Shown: one piece after another, positions 16,185 to 23,726 of the stretch
Numbering within the stretch: the stretch's first letter is position 1
Layout: the number at the start of each line of letters is the position of its first letter
Origin: JBCAXA01 sp038534295
GTDB lineage: Bacteria; Pseudomonadota; Gammaproteobacteria; Steroidobacterales; Woeseiaceae
Direction: 5' to 3'
Assembly: GCA_038534295.1 (NCBI GenBank)
Contig: JBCAXA010000004.1
Location: 248,001-312,000 of the forward strand
DNA length: 64,000 nucleotides
Made by a program: the position numbers and the translations under genes
Notes under the pieces: generated by a model
What the model was told of the DNA's origin: nothing
Database searches by the model: none
Seen by the model: the letters and a program-made list of their open reading frames with translations, nothing else

Positions 16185-18992
16185 ATGGACAGGACCGTCT
16201 CCGCCACCTTCTCGACGCTACGCAAGATCGCCGCAGCGATGCTGGCTGCCGCCGCGCTGGCCGGCTGCGGCCTGAGCGACGCTGAGCGTCTCGAGCGTGC
16301 CAAAACCGCATACGCCGAACGCGACTTTCGCACCGCGGCGATCGACGCCAGAGCGGTGTTGCAAAGCGACTCGACCAACACTGAGGCGCGCGCATTGCTG
16401 GGTCGCGCCGCCTTGGCACAGGGCGATGCCGCGACAGCCGAGGAGGCGCTGCGACGGGCGATCGACGGTGGCGCTGCCGGTGACGAGTTGCGCATCGAGT
16501 TGGCCCAGGCGCTATTGGCGCAACGCAAATTTACCGAGCTTCTCGCCGACGTATCGCCGGATTCGACCACAACGGACGACGGCAAGTTTTCGATCCGACT
16601 TGCCCGCGCCGACGCACAGCTCGGCCTCGAGCTAACGCGCACGGCCCGCTCGGTTTACGAAGAGCTACTCGAGGAGCGCCCGGACAGCAGTCCGGCTCGG
16701 TTTGGCATCGTGTCGTCGTACCTGGTCGAAGAAGATTTTCGCAATGCTCGCAGCACGGTGAATGCACTGCTCAGTCAGGATCCGGACTTCGTCGTCGCTC
16801 GCCTGGCCTCGGGCTCACTGGCGCTGCAGGAAGCCGACATAGAGTTGGCCCGCGCGGAATTCGAACGCGCTCGGCTGGCCGCCGAGTCCGGCAACAATCG
16901 ACTCGCACGAGCCGATGCGTTGGCGGGACTCATCGAGACGTATTTCATTGAGGACGATATTGACGCCGCGGCGGAACTCCTCGCCGAACTCGAGGAAGTT
17001 GCGCCACGCGCGTTGACAACTCGCTACCTGAAAGCGCGCATCGCCTTTTTGCGCGGTGACTATCCGGCCACGGACGCAATGCTTGGTGCGCTGTTGCGCG
17101 ATGCGCCGACATACACGCCGGCAAACTTACTGGCGGCGGCCTCGCAACTTCGCCAGGGCAACCTCGGGCAAGCCGAAACGTATGCGACCAGCGCGCTGCG
17201 TGACTCGCCGGCGAGCGAAGAGGCACTGCTGCTGCTCTCGGAAATCCTGCTGCGCCAGGGCCGTGGCGCCGACGTCGCCGAGCTGGTTGGCCCGGCGGTC
17301 GATAACGCGCGTAATCGCGATGCGTTGCTGGGCGTCGCCATTCGAGCCGGTCTGCAAACGGGCCAATACGATTCGACCATCGAGCTGTTACGCGAGCGCG
17401 CTGCCGCCGAACCCGACAACACCGACGCCGCGCTGGAACTCGCTGGTGCATTGATGGCGGCTGGGCAATTCGACGCGGCGGAAACGGTCCTTGCTGGCGT
17501 GACGCTCGAATCCGAGCAAGACCAGGTGAGAAAAGAGGCACTGGCCGTGTACGCCCGGCTGAAACAGGGCAACACGGCCGCAGCGATCCTGCAGGCGGAG
17601 GGTCTCGTGCGCAAACTGCCGGAGAGCGCCGATGCTCGGCTGCTCCTTGGCAACACGGCACTCGCTGCCGCGCGTGTCGATATTGCGCGGAAGAGTTTTG
17701 AAGACGCGATCGGACTTGCACCGAATCGCGTGAATGCCTATCTGACGCTCGCGGCAATTGAGCGCCAGGCGGGCAATCGCGACGGCGCCCGCACGTATCT
17801 GCAGCGCGCGGTCGACAACAATCCCGAATCGGTGATCGCAGCGATTCGTCTGGCGAAGCTCGACCAAAGCGCTGGCGATACAGTGCGTGCCACGCAAACG
17901 CTCGAGTCGATTATTGCAGCGCAACCGGACGCTGCAGCGGCGCGGCTGGCGCTCGCAGAAATTCAATTGGGCAGCGGCGATTTCGAGCAGGCGCTCGCAA
18001 CCGCAACCACCGTCACCGACAAAAACCCAGCGGACGCATCGGCGCAGAATATTCGCGGTGTGGCCATGGAACGACTCGGCCGGCACGCGGATGCCGCGCA
18101 GCGCTACGCCGATGCGGTTGCGGCCGACACCGACAATGATATCTACCGGATCAACGCCGCCAGGGCGTACTCGGTCAGCGGTGACGGCCGTCAAGCCATG
18201 TCGATGCTAACCGGCACCAGCGGCGAGGTGCCGTTGGACAATTTGCGTCTGGCGACAGCCGTGGCGAGTTTGCGGGCCAGCTCGGGTGACCGAGCTGGCG
18301 CGCTAGACGTGGTTCGTAAACTGCGTGACAGGCATCCAAGCAACCCTGGCCCGCTTGCCGTCGAGGCGCGGTTATTGGCGGCCGGCGGCGACTATGCCGC
18401 GGCGTCGGCCGTCTACGATGAAGCGTTGCCGCTCAGTCGCTACGACCGAGGCCTAACGTTGCTCGCTCACAACGTCCGCACGGCCGGCGGCATCGATGAG
18501 CCAGAGGCGCCGCTGCTCGATTATCTCGCGCGGCGCCCCACGGACGTGCCGATGATCACCGTGCTGGGACAAAGTTTTGCCAATCGCGGATTGCGTGAAG
18601 AAGCGATCGACGTTTACGAACGCGCCCGCGAGGCGGCACCGAACAGCGTGACCTTGATTAACAACCTAGCGTGGGAATATGCAATGGCCGGCGATCCTCG
18701 CGCAGAGCAGCTGGCGCGACGCGGTTACGAACTCGATCCCGGCAATGCAAACGTTATCGACACGCTTGGCTGGACGCTGGTCCGCAACGGCAAACTGGAT
18801 GAGGGAATCTTGCGATTGCGTGAAGCATTGGCGCTGGCGGACGGACAGCCAGAGATTCGTTACCACCTGGCCGCTGGCCTGATTCAGAGTGGCCAGCGTG
18901 CGGAAGGCCGCGCAATGCTCGAGCAGGCGCTGGCGAGCGGACAGGATTTTGCGGGGCGCGCCGAGGCTGAGCAGCTACTCAGCTCGCTCTAG
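16185..18992 (+). CDS. prsT: PEP-CTERM system TPR lipoprotein PrsT
   Basis: A 935-residue lipoprotein. The signal ends in the lipobox LAAAALAGCG (Cys about 28), followed at once by LSDAERLERAKTAYAERDFRTAAIDARAVLQ. The rest is an almost continuous array of more than twenty TPR-like helical pairs. Length, lipobox and opening repeat match PrsT (TIGR02917), the giant TPR protein that occurs with PEP-CTERM/exosortase systems. Its molecular job is thought to involve export or assembly of PEP-CTERM proteins or exopolysaccharide. Here it lies two genes from a PEP-CTERM protein, but no exosortase or eps gene is in the window. A generic TPR lipoprotein is the alternative. Confidence 0.85.
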   Translation: MDRTVSATFSTLRKIAAAMLAAAALAGCGLSDAERLERAKTAYAERDFRTAAIDARAVLQSDSTNTEARALLGRAALAQGDAATAEEALRRAIDGGAAGDELRIELAQALLAQRKFTELLADVSPDSTTTDDGKFSIRLARADAQLGLELTRTARSVYEELLEERPDSSPARFGIVSSYLVEEDFRNARSTVNALLSQDPDFVVARLASGSLALQEADIELARAEFERARLAAESGNNRLARADALAGLIETYFIEDDIDAAAELLAELEEVAPRALTTRYLKARIAFLRGDYPATDAMLGALLRDAPTYTPANLLAAASQLRQGNLGQAETYATSALRDSPASEEALLLLSEILLRQGRGADVAELVGPAVDNARNRDALLGVAIRAGLQTGQYDSTIELLRERAAAEPDNTDAALELAGALMAAGQFDAAETVLAGVTLESEQDQVRKEALAVYARLKQGNTAAAILQAEGLVRKLPESADARLLLGNTALAAARVDIARKSFEDAIGLAPNRVNAYLTLAAIERQAGNRDGARTYLQRAVDNNPESVIAAIRLAKLDQSAGDTVRATQTLESIIAAQPDAAAARLALAEIQLGSGDFEQALATATTVTDKNPADASAQNIRGVAMERLGRHADAAQRYADAVAADTDNDIYRINAARAYSVSGDGRQAMSMLTGTSGEVPLDNLRLATAVASLRASSGDRAGALDVVRKLRDRHPSNPGPLAVEARLLAAGGDYAAASAVYDEALPLSRYDRGLTLLAHNVRTAGGIDEPEAPLLDYLARRPTDVPMITVLGQSFANRGLREEAIDVYERAREAAPNSVTLINNLAWEYAMAGDPRAEQLARRGYELDPGNANVIDTLGWTLVRNGKLDEGILRLREALALADGQPEIRYHLAAGLIQSGQRAEGRAMLEQALASGQDFAGRAEAEQLLSSL

Positions 18993-19009
18993 GCAATGAC
19001 CGGCACCAA

Positions 19010-19489
19010 TTGCGCGAGCCACGGTCGGTGAGTCTCGACCTTGCCGCGGTGTTGCCCGCGCTGCTCCCGAAAGCGATTGCCTGGGCGGAGCACCGATCGG
19101 CGGAGATTCTGAAAAACGGCGTCGAGTTGTCGGCGCGAGAGTCAACGCTCGCGGTTGCTGTCGGTGTTAAGGCGCCCGAGCGGATACGGATCCAATCGGT
19201 TGCCGCCATACCGGTCCCCGAGGACGCGGAACTCGCATCGGTGGCGCGTGCGAGCGGCTTGTTGGGTGCCGGAACGATCGGGCTGACCCTCGGGTACGGC
19301 ATCTATGTTTGCGATGGACACCGCTCTACCCGGCTGATATCGCACGAATGCAGGCACGTCTATCAATATGAAATGGCAGGTTCGATCGGCGATTTCTTGC
19401 CGGTCTACCTGCAGCAAATCGTCGACTTCGGCTACGTGGACGCACCGTACGAAATCGACGCGCGGCAGCACGAGATCACCGCACAGTGA
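19010..19489 (+). CDS. Small uncharacterised HExxH protein
   Basis: A 159-residue protein beginning at TTG 19010 (GTG at 19028 is an alternative), 17 bases after the prsT stop and probably in the same transcript. It contains LISHECRHVYQYEMAGSIGDFLPVYLQQI and later APYEIDARQHE. HECRH is an HExxH zinc motif, and the HExxHxxQ form together with a distal EIDA Glu suggests a gluzincin-like metal site. There is no signal peptide; a hydrophobic stretch (GLLGAGTIGLTLGYGIYV) precedes the motif. Peptidase activity is inferred only. I do not know a named family. Confidence 0.7.
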   Translation: MREPRSVSLDLAAVLPALLPKAIAWAEHRSAEILKNGVELSARESTLAVAVGVKAPERIRIQSVAAIPVPEDAELASVARASGLLGAGTIGLTLGYGIYVCDGHRSTRLISHECRHVYQYEMAGSIGDFLPVYLQQIVDFGYVDAPYEIDARQHEITAQ

Positions 19490-19528
19490 CGCGTCATAGT
19501 CCCTCGTCCAAGCGACTGCGTATTCACC

Positions 19529-19558
19529 AAAAAAAACGGCGGCCGAATGGCCGCCGTT
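19529..19558 (-). terminator. Rho-independent terminator of the VWA/PEP-CTERM gene
   Basis: A perfect 10-bp stem AACGGCGGCC / GGCCGCCGTT (19535-19544 and 19549-19558) with loop GAAT lies 24 bases beyond the minus-strand stop. Read on the minus strand it is followed by eight T residues (A-run at 19529-19536). It ends the PEP-CTERM gene and may partly terminate the convergent prsT transcript, although the plus-strand U-run is poor. Confidence 0.9.
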
Positions 19559-19581
19559 CTTTGTTGCCTTGTGGCTGCGCG

Positions 19582-20445
19582 TTAAACGCGGCGGCGACGG
19601 CTGGCGAAGCCAGCGCCGAACAGGCCAAGTGACAGCAGTGCCAGCGTGCCCGGCTCCGGAACACCGGTCGGTGTCGGTGGCGGAACGTTGACGATTTCCT
19701 GAATCTTGATGTCCAGGAACGCTTGCGTGAAGGACTCGGCGAGCAGACCGCCAGCGCGAAGCTGGTTCAGATCCCAGGCCGCACCGCCGGTCGCCAGCGC
19801 GACATCGATGTAATCGACGATTGTCGAGCCGCTGGCAGAACCAGTCGGGGTACCGCCACCGCTCGTGTTGAAGCCGCCCATGCCGTCAGCAATGTAGGCA
19901 TCACCGCCGGAATCGATGCCGATCGCCGTGTTGTTCATGCCGTCTTCAAGACCGGCATTAACGACGGCGTTCAAGAGGATGCCGTCAGCGATGAGCTCTT
20001 GCTGAATGCTCATGGCCGTGTCGCCCGAACGAACGTCGCGGTCTTCGTCAGTGACGAGAATGAAGTTGACCGCATCACCGTCCAGGTTGTACGTCGAGCG
20101 AGCGAACTGGATGGCTTCGTAGCCGTCTTCGAATCCGCCCGAAGCGACGAGACCGCCTAGCGCCGTCTGAGCAGCGCCGACGCCAACGAGGCCGCCAGTC
20201 TGGTCAATTGGGAAGCCCGATCCTGGTCCGCCGAAAGTAACAACACCGTAGGTCGTGCTGCCAACACCGGCGTTGGTCAGGCCCGTGTCGAGGTCACTGA
20301 TAATTTGTGTGAGGAAGGCCAACTCGCCCCCCATCGAACCCGAGGTATCGACAACGAACACGACGTTAGCAGTGTTCGGTGCGGCCTGGGCGAACGCGGC
20401 GAGAACGGAAAGCCCGAGGGCCGCCACGAATTGCCGTAATTTCAT
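19582..20445 (-). CDS. VWA-domain protein with PEP-CTERM sorting signal
   Basis: A 287-residue exported protein. Signal peptide is residues 1-21 (LSVLAAFAQAA). A von Willebrand factor A domain follows with the MIDAS motif VVDTSGSMGG (Asp33) and an ILVTDEDRD strand (Thr/Asp of the metal site). The C-terminus (about 262-287) is a textbook PEP-CTERM tail: VPEPGTLALLSLGLFGAGF and then RRRRV. The tail should be recognised by an exosortase and replaced on the cell surface or in the matrix. AAGGAGAG lies just before the ATG. A sigma-54-type promoter sits 133 bases upstream. It converges on prsT and its neighbour. Confidence 0.93.
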   Translation of the reverse strand: MKLRQFVAALGLSVLAAFAQAAPNTANVVFVVDTSGSMGGELAFLTQIISDLDTGLTNAGVGSTTYGVVTFGGPGSGFPIDQTGGLVGVGAAQTALGGLVASGGFEDGYEAIQFARSTYNLDGDAVNFILVTDEDRDVRSGDTAMSIQQELIADGILLNAVVNAGLEDGMNNTAIGIDSGGDAYIADGMGGFNTSGGGTPTGSASGSTIVDYIDVALATGGAAWDLNQLRAGGLLAESFTQAFLDIKIQEIVNVPPPTPTGVPEPGTLALLSLGLFGAGFASRRRRV

Positions 20446-20784
20446 CGTTTCTCTCCTTGCAGATGCGCGTCACGTTCCGCGCAAGTTTTTTTCTAGTTTG
20501 CTGCTTATGTGTGTTGCCGGCCGGGGTACTGCGGAGTCGACCGAACAACCGTGTTTTTGTCCTTGTTCATGCTCTGTAAAGCATGATTCGTGCCACCGTC
20601 GCCTAGCGACGACAATTCAAGCACTTAGATAATGATGCAGTGCAGCGACATGAATCGTTTGTAAAAGGAACCGACAAGCGCTGTTACGGTTCGCGCAACG
20701 TCGCAGGCGATTGATTTGCTTCGGAAAGCCCGTTTCCCCGGGCGCTTTTGGTGGCGGTCGCCAGAGCGCGCGCGGCGCGCGTGC
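20446..20784. other. Gene-free control region upstream of the PEP-CTERM gene
   Basis: This 339-base stretch lies between the start of the VWA/PEP-CTERM gene and the end of the lipoprotein gene at 20785. It holds a long 5' leader (about 120 bases) with an A-rich run (AGAAAAAAACTT on the minus strand), the sigma-54-like promoter at 20578-20595, and an inverted repeat at 20597-20611. I see no convincing coding frame in it. Confidence 0.6.
20578..20595 (-). promoter_or_regulatory. Sigma-54 (-24/-12) promoter of the PEP-CTERM gene
   Basis: On the minus strand the sequence is TGGCACGAATCATGCTTT. It matches the sigma-54 consensus TGGCAC-N5-TTGCW with the correct GG-to-GC spacing of ten and a single mismatch (A for T). 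The predicted transcript would start about 120 bases before the VWA/PEP-CTERM ATG. Immediately upstream is a perfect inverted repeat CGTCGC-TAG-GCGACG (20597-20611). Regulation of PEP-CTERM genes by RpoN with the PrsK/PrsR system is known in other bacteria; those regulators are not in this window. Confidence 0.7.
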
Positions 20785-21639
20785 TCAGTTGGATTCCGGC
20801 GGAGCGTCGTCGGACGATGGCGCGCTGGTGCTGCCAAGCTTTGGCTCGGGCAAATGGAGACCGTCGAGCGCCGTTGCAACCGACAGCTCGAGCGTGCGCA
20901 GCGTCTCGCCGCATCGGTACCGAATCAGCACCCGCTGCGGATCGGGTGTAATCGGCATGAAGACATGCAGCCGACTGGGCTCGTTAGCCGACAGGGTTAT
21001 CGGCAACGTGGTTTGGCGCTCGAGGATCTCGGTATTGACTTCGCGATTGTTGTCCGCGCGAATTATCCCGCCGACCAGCAAAACCGGCGCCGCCAGACCA
21101 ATCGCGCCGGCGGCGGCGCCAGCCGTAGCCGCCGTGCTGCCGCCTAATCCAAATGTTGCGGCGGTCATAACCTGGGCGCCTGCAAATGCGCCGTAGCCAG
21201 CCGCTGCCATGGTAGTTCCCGCCAGCATGACGTCGCCGTTCGCGCCGGGTTTCGGCTTTAGGCCGGCGTCGCGAAATCGTTGGTGGGTGGCCTTCGTGGC
21301 GGCGACGAGTTGTTTGCGCTCGAGTTGCGGCTCGACTTCGACCGCAAGGCCATCGACAACGGTGATCGCAACGACTTCGATAGGCCGATCAATCAACGGC
21401 TGCACCGAAAGCAGGTACTCGTCCCAGTGCACGTTTTTGGCCCAGCTGCCGGGACCGCCGGGAACGATGACCCAATCGACAGCAACGGCCAGGCGAGCAT
21501 CGCGTTCGGTCGTCAGCGGCGCGTTTAACACCATTGGCACCGGCTCTTTCAATAGCTTCGATCCGCCACCGCAGCCGGCGAGCAAGGCGGCAGCGATGAG
21601 CGGAGCACAAAAGCGGGTAAAGGTCACCGGTTTGCTCAT
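20785..21639 (-). CDS. Hypothetical lipoprotein
   Basis: A 284-residue protein with a lipoprotein signal (APLIAAALLAGCGGG, acylated Cys about 23). The first half is beta-rich (ARLAVAVDWVIVPGGPGSWAKNVHWDEYLLSVQP). Around residues 145-195 a Gly/Ala-rich hydrophobic region (TTMAAAGYGAFAGAQVMTAA and TAATAGAAAGAIGLAAPVLL) could be one or two membrane-inserting segments, resembling glycine-zipper stretches. The C-terminus is Ser/Pro/Asp-rich. No family is recognised. It is probably an envelope protein. Confidence 0.7.
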   Translation of the reverse strand: MSKPVTFTRFCAPLIAAALLAGCGGGSKLLKEPVPMVLNAPLTTERDARLAVAVDWVIVPGGPGSWAKNVHWDEYLLSVQPLIDRPIEVVAITVVDGLAVEVEPQLERKQLVAATKATHQRFRDAGLKPKPGANGDVMLAGTTMAAAGYGAFAGAQVMTAATFGLGGSTAATAGAAAGAIGLAAPVLLVGGIIRADNNREVNTEILERQTTLPITLSANEPSRLHVFMPITPDPQRVLIRYRCGETLRTLELSVATALDGLHLPEPKLGSTSAPSSDDAPPESN

Positions 21640-21765
21640 CTAATAACAGTGCCATGGGCTCTAGGTCAGGTCCAATTCGCAGCCGACAGACCGTGACGTC
21701 GACAGCGCTTTGACGACCCGCGGCGTTTCACGGAGGTCCGCGACGATCGAGGTTATTGTCTTCGC

Positions 21766-22086
21766 ATGGGCGAAAAACTGACGTTTCGAGCAACAACGAG
21801 CAGTGGCGTCGTACACGACTTTGAGTTTCCGCTGCATCCCGACACGGCGTCCAGCGCACAGGTCGGCGAACTGTTGACCGCATTGGTCGACACCGTCGAT
21901 CGCTTCGTGGCGCAAGGCGCCCCGGTGGGCAACGGCGATGTACTGCAGGCGTTGGCGATGGCGCTCGCCGTACGCACCAGGTTGCTGGGTCCGGACAGCG
22001 CGGCCGTCGCGGCGCTCGCCATGGAACTCACTGAACAAGCACTGACTACGCCCTGCCGCACGATTCGTCGCGGTCGTGCGCACTGA
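21766..22086 (+). CDS. Small hypothetical protein
   Basis: A 106-residue acidic cytosolic protein (MGEKLTFRATTSSGVVHDFEFPLHPDTASSA...) with a beta N-terminal part and two predicted helices, and without signal or membrane segment. It lies 14 bases before the DUF4149 gene on the same strand, so co-transcription is likely. Codon use and the tight spacing support it as real. Family and function are unknown. Confidence 0.6.
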   Translation: MGEKLTFRATTSSGVVHDFEFPLHPDTASSAQVGELLTALVDTVDRFVAQGAPVGNGDVLQALAMALAVRTRLLGPDSAAVAALAMELTEQALTTPCRTIRRGRAH

Positions 22087-22100
22087 CGATTCGCTCACCG

Positions 22101-22508
22101 ATGTTTCAAGCAGTGGAACAGTTAATGCTGGCGGCTCTGTTGGGCGGCATGGTTTTTTTCGCCAGTATCGTCGCGCCGGTGGTGTTCCAGGCGCTGCCGG
22201 CCGATGCAGCCGGTCGATTCCTGCGGCGAATATTCCCGCGCTACTACGCGTACGTCGCAATAACGAGCGCCGCTGCAGCAGTACTCGCGTGGCGAATCCC
22301 ATGGGCCGCCGCAACACTTGCACTCATCTCGGTAACGACGCTGTTTGTGCGCCAATGGCTGGTGCCGCGCATCAACGCCTGGCGCGACGCCGAGCTTGCC
22401 GGTGATACAAGCGCGGGCAAGCGTTTTGCACTCGGTCATCGCGTCAGCGTGCTCATCAATCTGGCGCAACTCAGCGCGGTAATCGCGGTCGTCGTACTGC
22501 GAGCCTGA
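22101..22508 (+). CDS. DUF4149 membrane protein
   Basis: A 135-residue protein with four hydrophobic helices. The pattern LMLAALLGGMVFFASIVAPVVFQ, AAGRFLRRIFPRYY, LVPRINAWRDAE and GKRFALGHRVSVLINLAQL is the DUF4149 (TMEM205-like) arrangement, with conserved Pro in helix 1 and an HRxSVxIN motif before helix 4. Function is unknown, although eukaryotic relatives are linked to metal-drug resistance. It sits between a small hypothetical gene and the DUF4920 gene on the same strand. Confidence 0.85.
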   Translation: MFQAVEQLMLAALLGGMVFFASIVAPVVFQALPADAAGRFLRRIFPRYYAYVAITSAAAAVLAWRIPWAAATLALISVTTLFVRQWLVPRINAWRDAELAGDTSAGKRFALGHRVSVLINLAQLSAVIAVVVLRA

Positions 22509-22549
22509 AGCGCTATAATTGCGGCACAAGTTGCCTACGAGGACTCGCC

Positions 22550-23050
22550 ATGTACCGGCTTCCGACCGCAATGCTTGCAGCCTTAGCTTTTTTCGCTGGC
22601 GACTGTTCGCTCGCCGAAACCGTCGCTATTCGTTTGTCCGAGCCCGTCGCCAGCACCGACACTTACGAAGATTTTGGTGCCGCGCTTCCGGCAACGCTGT
22701 CACCGCGGTCCTTGCGAGACGTGCTCGCCGACCCATCGGTCAATGCCGACGAAGACGTCACCGTAACGGCACGCATTGAGCAGGTTTGTCAGAAAAAGGG
22801 CTGCTTCTTCATTGCCCAAGACGGCGAGACCGTAGCCCGCGTCGTCTTCAAGGAATACAGCTTCTTCGTGCCAACAGACAGTAGCGGTAAATCCGTTACG
22901 TTTGTTGGTCGCGTGCAGCAGAATGAGTTGAGCGCTGATGACGCAGCACATCTCGACAAAGACCTGAAAGCCGAACCCGGCACAAATCGCGCGGGTACCG
23001 AAACGTTGCTCATCGCGAGTGCCGTTCGCATCCCCAAAGAACCCAGCTGA
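22550..23050 (+). CDS. DUF4920 periplasmic protein
   Basis: A 166-residue exported protein with signal peptide (MLAALAFFAGDCSLA). The mature domain is the DUF4920 OB-fold-like module, with VTVTARIEQVCQKKGCFFIAQD (a conserved CxKKGC) and VVFKEYSFFVPTDSSGKSVTFVG. The two cysteines suggest metal or redox binding in the periplasm. Its substrate is unknown. It is followed convergently by the exonuclease gene five bases after the stop. Confidence 0.85.
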   Translation: MYRLPTAMLAALAFFAGDCSLAETVAIRLSEPVASTDTYEDFGAALPATLSPRSLRDVLADPSVNADEDVTVTARIEQVCQKKGCFFIAQDGETVARVVFKEYSFFVPTDSSGKSVTFVGRVQQNELSADDAAHLDKDLKAEPGTNRAGTETLLIASAVRIPKEPS

Positions 23051-23054
23051 GACG

Positions 23055-23726
23055 TCAGCAGAGCAACTCGCTGAGTCGAGTCCGGAGCGCGCTGTCGCGG
23101 TGGGCGATGATTGCAAGCAACAGTTCGGCTGTGGCGAGCGCGTCCGTTAGGCTGTTGTGTTGGCGATAGGCGGGCAATCCATAGCGTTCGCGCATCGCGC
23201 CGAGCCGTAATTCGCCGCGGCCCGCTTGCCGTCCCGCCAGTGCCCGTCGACCTAGCTCCAACGTGTCGACGACTGGCGCGTTCAGAGCCGCACCAAATCG
23301 TGCCCGACACAGCCGGTCGAGCAACGCGACGTCGAGGCCGGCGTAATGGACGACCAACACCCGATGCTCGAGCTGTGCCAACAAATCGCCCAGCACGTCG
23401 TCCAGTGACTCGCCCGCGGCACAGACCGTGTCGGTCAGGCCGTGTACGGTGGCGCTGATGCCGACGTCGGCGTTCGCCCTGACAATGCGATGTGTGGCGC
23501 TCGCGAGCACCACGCGGCCCCGCTCGATAGCCACCGAACCGACGCTGAGCAAACTCGCCGTGGTCGGATCGAGTCCGTTAGTTTCGAGATCGACGCAGAG
23601 GAAGTCGCTGTCAATTGCGCGCGCGTTCGGCTCGGGCAACGGCGTATCGAGATAACGCTTGAGACAACCGTCGTCTGCCGAACGCGCACCGCGCCGACGC
23701 TGACGCGATAGCCACCAATTCCTCAC
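23055..23726 (-). CDS. DEDDh-type 3'-5' exonuclease (DnaQ-like)
   Basis: A 223-residue protein with an RNase T/DnaQ exonuclease fold at about residues 40-215. ExoI is FLCVDLETNGLD (Asp/Glu), ExoII is VLVVHYAGLDVALLD, and ExoIII is QHNSLTDALATAELL with the general-base His. The start ATG overlaps the stop of the DUF294/CBS gene (ATGA at 23723-23726), so the pair is translated together. This exonuclease-DUF294 pair recurs next to actP/acs loci in gammaproteobacteria, suggesting an accessory role in acetate control, but its target is not known. Confidence 0.9.
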   Translation of the reverse strand: MRNWWLSRQRRRGARSADDGCLKRYLDTPLPEPNARAIDSDFLCVDLETNGLDPTTASLLSVGSVAIERGRVVLASATHRIVRANADVGISATVHGLTDTVCAAGESLDDVLGDLLAQLEHRVLVVHYAGLDVALLDRLCRARFGAALNAPVVDTLELGRRALAGRQAGRGELRLGAMRERYGLPAYRQHNSLTDALATAELLLAIIAHRDSALRTRLSELLC

